NCBI GenBank assembly: GCA_902462635.1
Contig: CABQCN010000053.1
Location: 1 to 7,757 of the forward strand
Origin: an uncultured Oscillospiraceae bacterium
GTDB taxonomy: Bacteria; Bacillota; Clostridia; UBA1212; UBA1255
Length of the DNA: 7,757 nt
Reading direction: 5' to 3'
Shown here: in pieces, positions 1-5,238 of the stretch
Position numbering within the stretch: the stretch's first letter is position 1
Layout of the letters: each line of letters opens with the position of its first letter
Made by a program: the position numbers and the translations under genes
The notes under the pieces: model-generated
Database searches by the model: none
What the model was told of the DNA's origin: nothing
The model's input: the letters and a program-made list of their open reading frames with translations, nothing else

Positions 1-807
1 CCCGCCTGCGCGAAGCCCGATCATATTGACCGCTTCCTTGATCGGAATCGGGTTTACCTCGCAAAACAGCGCCTTCACCAGATCCTGGCAGGCAACCTGC
101 ATTTTCCAGGAGGCTGCGGTGTCGCCGCTCAAATACGCGTTTACCATATCGTGCATATAGCGGGGCGCGATATTGGAGACCACCGATATGACGCCGAGTC
201 CGCCCGCGCTCATCAGAAAATGCACGTACCCGTCTTCCCCGGAATAAAAATTCAGTTCGTCTCCGCAGCGTTTTACCGTTTCGGGCATCTGAAGCAGATT
301 GCATTCCTTAACGGCATTGATATTCGGAAACTTGCAAAGTCTCTCGAAGGTCGCCGGTTCTATGTTAAGGTTCGTTCTGCTTGGCACATTGTAAAGGACG
401 ACCGGCACCGATACATTTTGTGCGATCGCTTTGAAATGTTCGTAAATTCCGTCCTGCGTCGCCTTATTATAATACGGCGTAACGGAAAGCAGCGCGTCGG
501 CGCCGAGGCGCTCCGCTTTCTGGCTCAGCGCAATCGCATGCTTCGTATCGTTGCTGCCCGTTCCCGCGATGACGGGGACGCGTCCTGCGGTCTTCCCGAC
601 CGCGTATTCAATAACGGCGAGATGCTCCGCGTCCGGCATGGTGGACGCTTCTCCCGTCGTACCGCAGATTACGATCGCATCCGTGCCGTTTGCGATCTGG
701 AATTCGATCAGCGCGCCGAGTGCGTCATAATCCACCTCTTCATAATTCTCGCCTTTGAATGGCGTGACGATGGCAACGGCTGCGCCCGTAAAAATTTTCT
801 TTTTCAC
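1..807 (-). CDS. dapA: 4-hydroxy-tetrahydrodipicolinate synthase (DapA), 3' end cut by window edge
   Basis: DapA condenses pyruvate with L-aspartate-4-semialdehyde in the cytoplasm, the first committed step to diaminopimelate and lysine. The window holds 269 codons of a family that is usually about 290 residues, so roughly 20 C-terminal residues lie beyond position 1. The start is a GTG at 807-805, preceded by a strong AAGGAGGAG; no ATG fits. Every active-site residue of the E. coli enzyme is present at a constant offset of +6: the GTTGE loop at 49-53 with Thr50 and Thr51, Tyr139 and Arg144 in YNVPSRT, and the Schiff-base lysine Lys167 in AVKEC. It lies 15 bases after asd, which makes its substrate. 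Related N-acetylneuraminate lyases share the fold, but the asd neighbour and the motif set favour DapA strongly. Confidence 0.96.
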   Translation of the reverse strand, partial: MKKKIFTGAAVAIVTPFKGENYEEVDYDALGALIEFQIANGTDAIVICGTTGEASTMPDAEHLAVIEYAVGKTAGRVPVIAGTGSNDTKHAIALSQKAERLGADALLSVTPYYNKATQDGIYEHFKAIAQNVSVPVVLYNVPSRTNLNIEPATFERLCKFPNINAVKECNLLQMPETVKRCGDELNFYSGEDGYVHFLMSAGGLGVISVVSNIAPRYMHDMVNAYLSGDTAASWKMQVACQDLVKALFCEVNPIPIKEAVNMIGLRAGG

Positions 808-825
808 TTGAAGGTCTCCTCCTTA
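808..825 (-). promoter_or_regulatory. ribosome binding site that fixes the GTG start of dapA
   Basis: On the minus strand AAGGAGGAG (824-816) lies 8 bases before the GTG at 807 and overlaps the TAA stop of asd (825-823). The strength and spacing of this site support a GTG start and suggest that ribosomes finishing asd can re-initiate on dapA. Confidence 0.8.
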
Positions 826-1911
826 TGATTCAATATATCCTTCGCTGCAGAGAAGCTCTGCCATCAGCACGCCGCCGCCGGCCGCTCCCCTGATCGTGTT
901 ATGGGACAGGCAGACAAATTTAATGTCATACTGCGTATCTTTGCGCAGGCGTCCGATCGAAATTCCCATTCCGCCTTCGATTTCTCTGTCCAGCTTCGTC
1001 TGCGGTCTGTTGTCTTCGGTAAAATACGTCAGGAAGTGCTTCGGTGCGCTCGGCAGCTCGAGTTCCTGTGCTTTTCCTTTATAATTGGTCCAGATATCGA
1101 TGATCTCCTCTAACGGCGGCTGCTTGTCAAAGCTCGCAAATACGGCGCCCATATGTCCGTCCGACGCCGGTACCCGGATGCACTGCGCGGTAAAGGATGG
1201 CGCGTCTGCCGGTAAAAGGATCCCCTTCTCCCGGTCGATCGCTCCGAACAGCTTTAACGGCTCTTGTTCGGACTTTTCTTCCTCTCCGCCGATATACGGA
1301 ATCACGTTGTCGATCATTTCCGGCCATGTCGCAAACGTTTTACCGGCGCCGGAAATCGCCTGATAAGTACAGACGAGCACTTTATTCAGTCCGAATTTCC
1401 GGAGCGGATGCAGCGCGGGGACATAACTCTGCAGCGAACAGTTGGACTTCACGGCGATAAAACCGCGATTCGTACCAAGCCGCTTTCTTTGATACGGAAT
1501 GATTTCCGCATGCTCCGGATTGATCTCCGGCACGATCATCGGAACATCCGGCGTAAAACGATTTGCGCTGTTGTTCGAAATGACGGGACATTCGTTTTTG
1601 GCATACAGCTCCTCGAGCGCCTTGATTTCCTCTTTTTTCATATCGACGGCGCAGAAAACAAAATCTACGCTTTCCGTGATTTTTTTCACGTCCGCCGCGG
1701 CATCGGCAACCGTGATATTTCTATATTTTGCAGGGATTTCTTTCGTCATGCTCCATTTGGATCCGACCGCTTCCGCGTACGGTTTCCCCGCGGACCTGCT
1801 GCTTGCCGCGAGTACCGCGACTTCAAACCACGGATGATTTTCGAGCAGCAGCAGAAACCGCTGGCCGACCATTCCCGTAGCACCGATGACACCTACTTTA
1901 TACTTCTTCAT
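823..1911 (-). CDS. asd: aspartate-semialdehyde dehydrogenase, archaeal/clostridial type
   Basis: Asd reduces L-aspartyl-4-phosphate with NADPH to aspartate-4-semialdehyde, the branch point to lysine/diaminopimelate, threonine and methionine. The 362-residue protein starts with a nucleotide-binding Rossmann motif, GATGMVG (10-16). It has the nucleophile Cys158 in KSNCSLQ, the loop SGAGK (187-191), the substrate-binding Arg246 in CIRVP, and the general-base candidate His253 in ASDGHMG. Its length and motif wording match the asd branch found in archaea, fungi and many Clostridia rather than the classical E. coli-type enzyme. An in-frame ATG at 1917 would add Met-Asn and overlap the ispF stop as ATGA, but it touches the GGAGG directly. 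The ATG at 1911 has a 6-base spacer and is preferred. dapA, which uses its product, follows 15 bases later. Confidence 0.95.
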   Translation of the reverse strand: MKKYKVGVIGATGMVGQRFLLLLENHPWFEVAVLAASSRSAGKPYAEAVGSKWSMTKEIPAKYRNITVADAAADVKKITESVDFVFCAVDMKKEEIKALEELYAKNECPVISNNSANRFTPDVPMIVPEINPEHAEIIPYQRKRLGTNRGFIAVKSNCSLQSYVPALHPLRKFGLNKVLVCTYQAISGAGKTFATWPEMIDNVIPYIGGEEEKSEQEPLKLFGAIDREKGILLPADAPSFTAQCIRVPASDGHMGAVFASFDKQPPLEEIIDIWTNYKGKAQELELPSAPKHFLTYFTEDNRPQTKLDREIEGGMGISIGRLRKDTQYDIKFVCLSHNTIRGAAGGGVLMAELLCSEGYIES

Positions 1912-1922
1912 ATTCATCCTCC
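1909..1922 (-). promoter_or_regulatory. asd ribosome binding site and ispF/asd junction
   Basis: GGAGG (1922-1918) lies inside the last codons of ispF. The ispF stop TGA is at 1916-1914. One ATG (1917-1915) overlaps this stop but has no spacer to the GGAGG. A second ATG (1911-1909) has a 6-base spacer and is the better start. Either way the two genes are joined closely enough for coupled translation. Confidence 0.7.
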
Positions 1923-2429
1923 GTTAACCTTTCGATTTATATTATATTCTGTTTCTGCCGCTGCGGTTACAGCGCAGATTACTGCGATTCCTTCTCCTCT
2001 GCCGAAATCCGTCAAAGCTTCTCCCGAAGTGGCCGTAATCCCGACTTGTTCCGGTAAAACGCCGCAAAGCGCTCCGATTCTTTTTCTCATTTCTTCTATT
2101 CGGGGCCAGATCTTCGGTTCTCTGCATTCCAGAGACAGTGAAACATGAATCAATTTCAGATCCTTCTGTTCCAGATATTTCAGCGCTTCCCGCAGATAGG
2201 CGGCCGAATCGGTAATCCCGCTGCGGCAGAGCGCATCCGCCGGCGCGCCCAGGATATTTACGGCCGTGAGACCTGAAATTGCGTTCGTTACGGCGTGCAG
2301 TACGACATCGCCGTCGCTGTTTGCCGCAAGCCCTCTATATCCTTCGAACAAAACGCCGCCCAGTATTAGCGGCTTCTCCGCATCCGCAAAGCGGTGAGAG
2401 TCCTGTCCGATTGCGCTGATCGTATACAT
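1914..2429 (-). CDS. ispF: 2-C-methyl-D-erythritol 2,4-cyclodiphosphate synthase, divergent Chlamydia-like branch
   Basis: IspF cyclises the CDP-ME 2-phosphate intermediate of the non-mevalonate (MEP) isoprenoid pathway, releasing CMP. The 171-residue protein carries the three zinc ligands Asp10 and His12 (IGQDSHRF) and His45 (SDGDVVLHA). It also has the metal-binding Glu137 in ATSGEALT and the C-terminal GRGEGI signature (143-148). It differs from the usual family in three places. GxDVHRF is replaced by GQDSHRF, HAxxDA by HAVTNA, and the GDIGxxFPDTD segment is replaced around residues 56-70 by an unrelated stretch ending in GITDS. From memory, the Chlamydia IspF shows the same changes, so this looks like a functional subfamily rather than a decayed gene. 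It starts one base after the dut stop; GGGAG (2443-2439) sits 9 bases before the ATG. Confidence 0.9.
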   Translation of the reverse strand: MYTISAIGQDSHRFADAEKPLILGGVLFEGYRGLAANSDGDVVLHAVTNAISGLTAVNILGAPADALCRSGITDSAAYLREALKYLEQKDLKLIHVSLSLECREPKIWPRIEEMRKRIGALCGVLPEQVGITATSGEALTDFGRGEGIAVICAVTAAAETEYNINRKVNGG

Positions 2430-2430
2430 A

Positions 2431-2880
2431 TCATTCTACTCCCGTCGATCCGAATCCGCCGCCTCTGTCCGTTCCGATTTGTTTTACATCCTTTATCTCT
2501 TTAAACAAAATTTTGGGTACTTTCTGGAGTACGAATTGCGCGATCCGATCGCCCTTTTCTACTTTATACGGTGTTTCCCGCGAAGTGTTCTGCGTGATGA
2601 TGCAGATCTCATCCCGATATCCCGCGTCGATCGTCCCCGGCGCATTCGCCAGGCGCAAGGGCGTTTTGAGCGACAAGCCGCTGCGCGGCCTGACCTGAAT
2701 TTCATACCCATCCGGGATCGCAACCTTGAGTCCCGTCGGAATAAGCACGGTTTCTCCCGGCGCGATCTCGATCGCTTCCGCAGCTCTGACATCCATCCCC
2801 GCGTCGCCTTCTCTGGCATATGCGGGGAGCGAAACGCCTTCCCTGCAGATTTCTACGCTGATTTCAACGGCGTCTCTCAT
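2431..2880 (-). CDS. dut: deoxyuridine 5'-triphosphate nucleotidohydrolase (dUTPase)
   Basis: Dut hydrolyses dUTP to dUMP and pyrophosphate, keeping uracil out of DNA and feeding thymidylate synthesis; the family acts as a homotrimer. All five signature motifs are present in order: DAGMDVRA (26-33), RPRSGLS (64-70), GTIDAGYRDEI (82-92) with the catalytic Asp85 and the uracil-stacking Tyr88, GDRIAQFVL (110-118), and the P-loop-like RGGGFGSTG (139-147) at the C-terminus. The 149-residue length is typical of bacterial trimeric enzymes. The ATG lies 3 bases after the serS stop, with AAGGG (2891-2887) 6 bases upstream inside serS, so translation is probably coupled. Nothing suggests phage origin; the gene sits inside a housekeeping operon. 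Confidence 0.96.
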   Translation of the reverse strand: MRDAVEISVEICREGVSLPAYAREGDAGMDVRAAEAIEIAPGETVLIPTGLKVAIPDGYEIQVRPRSGLSLKTPLRLANAPGTIDAGYRDEICIITQNTSRETPYKVEKGDRIAQFVLQKVPKILFKEIKDVKQIGTDRGGGFGSTGVE

Positions 2881-2883
2881 GGT

Positions 2884-4176
2884 TTACCCTTGTTCCTTTC
2901 TGCGTAAAACGGCGGTTCCGCCCATATACGGACGCAATACTTCCGGTACGGAGATACTCCCGTCCGCCTGATAATTATTTTCCAATAAAGCGATCAGCAT
3001 CCGCGGCGGCGCAGCGACGGTATTATTCAATGTATGCGCGAAATAATTACCCTTTTCGCCTTTGATCCGGATTCCGAGACGCCGGCTCTGCGCGTCCGTA
3101 AGATTCGAACAGCTGCCGACTTCAAAATACTTCTTTTGGCGCGGACTCCACGCCTCGACATCGACGCTTTTTGCCTTCAGATCTGCAAGATCCCCGGAGC
3201 AGCATTCCAATGTCCGAACGGGAATGTCCATGCTCCGGAACAATGCAACGGTGTATGACCACATCTTTTCATACCAGGCCTTGCTGTCTTCGGGTTCGCA
3301 GATGACGATCATTTCCTGTTTTTCAAATTGGTGGATCCTGTATACGCCTCTTTCTTCAATCCCGTGCGCGCCTTTTTCCTTACGGAAGCACGGCGAATAA
3401 GACGTCATCGTATAGGGCAGATCTGTCTTCTGCAAAAACTGGTCTTTGAATTTTCCAATCATGGAGTGCTCGCTCGTACCGATCAGATAAAGGTCTTCTC
3501 CTTCAATTTTATACATCATGGCGTCCATTTCTTCAAAGCTCATTACGCCGGTCACGACGTCGCTCCGGATCATAAAAGGCGGAATACAATACGTAAATCC
3601 CTTTCCGATCATAAAGTCCCGCGCATATGCGAGAACCGCTGATTCCAGTCTTGCGATATCGCCCAATAAATAATAAAAACCATTGCCCGCCACCCTGCGC
3701 GCCGCATTGAGATCGATTCCGCCCAACGCTTCCATAATATCGGTATGATAAGGAATTTCGTATTCCGGTACGCGCGGTTCTCCGTATTTTTGGATCTCGA
3801 CGTTTTCGCTGTCATCCTTGCCGATCGGTACCGTTTCATCGATAAAATTAGGAATTTTCATCATGCGCGCCTTGATTTCCGCTTCCAATTCCGCTTCCTG
3901 CGCTTCGATTTGCAGGAGTTCCCGGTTAATGGCGCCGACTTTCGCTTTTATTTCTTCCGCTTCTTCTTTGCGGCCCTCGCGCATCAGATTCCCGATGCGG
4001 CTGCTCAGTTCATTCCGTTCTTTTCTGGCCTCATTGCCCCGCTGAATCGCCGCGCGGTTTTTTGCATCCAAATCCACGGCTTCCTCCACCAGCGCCAGTT
4101 TCTGATGCTGAAATTTCTTCTTTATATTTTCTTTGACTGCCTCCGGATTGTCCCTGAGTATCTTGATATCGATCAT
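2884..4176 (-). CDS. serS: seryl-tRNA synthetase, atypical serine-pocket variant
   Basis: SerRS charges tRNA-Ser (and tRNA-Sec where present) with serine. The 430-residue protein begins MIDIKILRDNPEAVK, as typical SerRS do. Residues of about 22-105 are rich in Glu, Lys and Arg and form the N-terminal coiled-coil arm that grips the tRNA long variable arm. The class II core follows: TSEH (234-237; TxE binds serine), motif 2 with FRKEKGAHG (264-272) and YRIHQFEKQE (279-288), SCSN (355-358), and motif 3 with APPRMLIALLEN (389-400), including the invariant Arg392. The usual HTLNGSG of motif 3 reads HTLNNT (381-386), and the segment before SCSN reads CSGDLADLK (326-334). These wordings differ from the E. 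coli type. An ATG at 4200 would add eight residues, but GGAGG lies between it and the ATG at 4176, so the latter is the start. It is the first gene of a five-gene operon. Confidence 0.94.
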   Translation of the reverse strand: MIDIKILRDNPEAVKENIKKKFQHQKLALVEEAVDLDAKNRAAIQRGNEARKERNELSSRIGNLMREGRKEEAEEIKAKVGAINRELLQIEAQEAELEAEIKARMMKIPNFIDETVPIGKDDSENVEIQKYGEPRVPEYEIPYHTDIMEALGGIDLNAARRVAGNGFYYLLGDIARLESAVLAYARDFMIGKGFTYCIPPFMIRSDVVTGVMSFEEMDAMMYKIEGEDLYLIGTSEHSMIGKFKDQFLQKTDLPYTMTSYSPCFRKEKGAHGIEERGVYRIHQFEKQEMIVICEPEDSKAWYEKMWSYTVALFRSMDIPVRTLECCSGDLADLKAKSVDVEAWSPRQKKYFEVGSCSNLTDAQSRRLGIRIKGEKGNYFAHTLNNTVAAPPRMLIALLENNYQADGSISVPEVLRPYMGGTAVLRRKEQG

Positions 4177-4191
4177 ACCGCTATTTCCTCC
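4177..4191 (-). promoter_or_regulatory. ribosome binding site that fixes the serS start
   Basis: GGAGG at 4191-4187 lies 10 bases before the ATG at 4176, and downstream of the alternative ATG at 4200, which has no comparable site. This excludes the eight-residue N-terminal extension. Confidence 0.75.
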
Positions 4192-4228
4192 ATATACCAT
4201 GCCGTTCGCACATAATACACGTACGTTT

Positions 4229-4264
4229 AAAGCATATTTTATAACAAACCCTTACTTATCGCAA
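4229..4264 (-). promoter_or_regulatory. candidate sigma-A promoter for the serS-dut-ispF-asd-dapA operon
   Basis: On the minus strand TTGCGA (4264-4259) and TAAAAT (4241-4236) are separated by 17 bases. They match the TTGACA/TATAAT consensus at 4 and 5 of 6 positions. Transcription would start near 4229, leaving a leader of about 53 bases before serS. The surrounding 170 bases are strikingly AT-rich and form the only sizeable gap in the window. A perfect TATAAT at 4292-4287 is also present but has no acceptable -35 at 16-18 bases. In such AT-rich DNA chance matches are easy, so this is a moderate call. No T-box antiterminator or specifier is visible in the leader. Confidence 0.4.
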
Positions 4265-4347
4265 CTGTTTTTTTATCTTTATCCCTATTATAAACACTTT
4301 TTTATAAAAACATCCTCTTATATATAATTTTCAGGCGAACGCCAGCT

Positions 4348-5235
4348 TTAAGATTGCGGAAGGACGCCGGTGAGGTCAAACGGCGGAATAAAGCTTTCGG
4401 AGGCGGCGGCGCCTTCCTGGATATAGGCGTTTTTGATTCCGAGGCGGTCCGCGTATGCGGTCAGGCGGCGATAATCCGGCTCCGTTACCGTACGGTTCAG
4501 TTCCGGAAGAACGCCGGGAACAGGCGTGTATTGACTCATAAGGCTGTAATAAATACGATTTTCGTACTGCGTATAAAGATGTTTCAATATATTTTTTGCC
4601 GCGGTTAATTTTCCGGGAAGCAGCAGGTGACGCACGATGACACCGGAGCGCAGGAGTCCATCCGGAGAGAAAGAAAGCGGGGCAATCTCGACCATTTTAC
4701 GAAGAGAAGCGGACGCATATTCCGTATAGTCGGAAACGCCGGAATAACGCAGGGCGTCGATATGATTGGAATATTTATAATCCGTGAGGAAAATATCCAC
4801 ATATCCATGCAAACGGCCGATCACGGAGGGCAGCTCATATCCGCCGGTGTTATACACAATGGGCAGAGACAGGCCGCGGCGCCGGGCAAGTTCGATCGCG
4901 GCAGTAATTTGCAGGACGTAATGCGTCGGCGTAACCAAATTGATATTGTGCGCGCCCTGCGCCTCGAGCTCCAGAAAGATATCCGCGAGACGGTCTGTTC
5001 CGACAGACGCGCCCGCCGCCCCGGTGCTGATAGGTGAATTCTGGCAGTAGACACAGCGCAGCGTGCAGTAAGAAAAAAAAACCGTTCCCGATCCGCGGGT
5101 TCCCGAAATGCACGGTTCTTCCCAAAAATGGAGCGCCGCACGCGCAATTTTAACAGAAAGATAATCCGCGCCGCAGAATCCGGTTTGGCCGGATGCACGG
5201 TCGACCCTGCAGCGGCGCGGACATAGATCACACAT
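4348..5235 (-). CDS. PflX/PflA-like radical SAM protein (COG1313 type)
   Basis: This is a cytoplasmic 4Fe-4S radical S-adenosylmethionine protein related to the pyruvate formate-lyase activating enzyme group; the PflX-like branch has no proven reaction. The cluster motif CxxxCxxC is intact as CTLRCVYC (57-64: Cys57, Cys61, Cys64). An N-terminal cysteine set, CDLCPRRC (2-9) with Cys21 in GFCGAD, resembles an extra metal or Fe-S site typical of the branch. The C-terminal YIQEGAAASESFIPPFD (272-288) is the wording I associate with PflX proteins. At 295 residues it looks full length. It starts 3 bases after the stop of the phosphoesterase gene, with AAAGGG (5251-5246) 10 bases before the ATG, so it is probably translated from the same transcript. 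No glycyl-radical enzyme that it could activate lies in the window. Confidence 0.85.
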   Translation of the reverse strand: MCDLCPRRCRVDRASGQTGFCGADYLSVKIARAALHFWEEPCISGTRGSGTVFFSYCTLRCVYCQNSPISTGAAGASVGTDRLADIFLELEAQGAHNINLVTPTHYVLQITAAIELARRRGLSLPIVYNTGGYELPSVIGRLHGYVDIFLTDYKYSNHIDALRYSGVSDYTEYASASLRKMVEIAPLSFSPDGLLRSGVIVRHLLLPGKLTAAKNILKHLYTQYENRIYYSLMSQYTPVPGVLPELNRTVTEPDYRRLTAYADRLGIKNAYIQEGAAASESFIPPFDLTGVLPQS

Positions 5236-5238
5236 TGA

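Noticed and set aside
151..828. Plus-strand open frame of 225 codons opposite dapA
   Set aside because: It is the complement of dapA, whose active-site residues are all intact on the other strand; the translated product has no recognisable domain.
1264..2148. Long plus-strand open frame of 294 codons opposite asd and ispF
   Set aside because: It lies antisense across two clearly recognised genes and their junction, is rich in Arg and Phe, shows no family motif, and has no convincing ribosome binding site.
3745..4215. Plus-strand open frame opposite the serS coiled-coil region
   Set aside because: It is Phe- and Arg-rich, as expected from the complement of a Glu/Lys-rich coiled coil, and nothing supports it independently.
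4177..4347. T-box riboswitch ahead of serS
   Set aside because: No AGGGTGGNACCGCG antiterminator element or long structured leader is present; the promoter-to-start distance is only about 50 bases for the favoured promoter.
4331..4347. Rho-independent terminator after the radical SAM gene
   Set aside because: The only palindrome, GGCGTTCGCC, would make a four-pair stem with a two-base loop and is not followed by a U-run; it is too weak to call.
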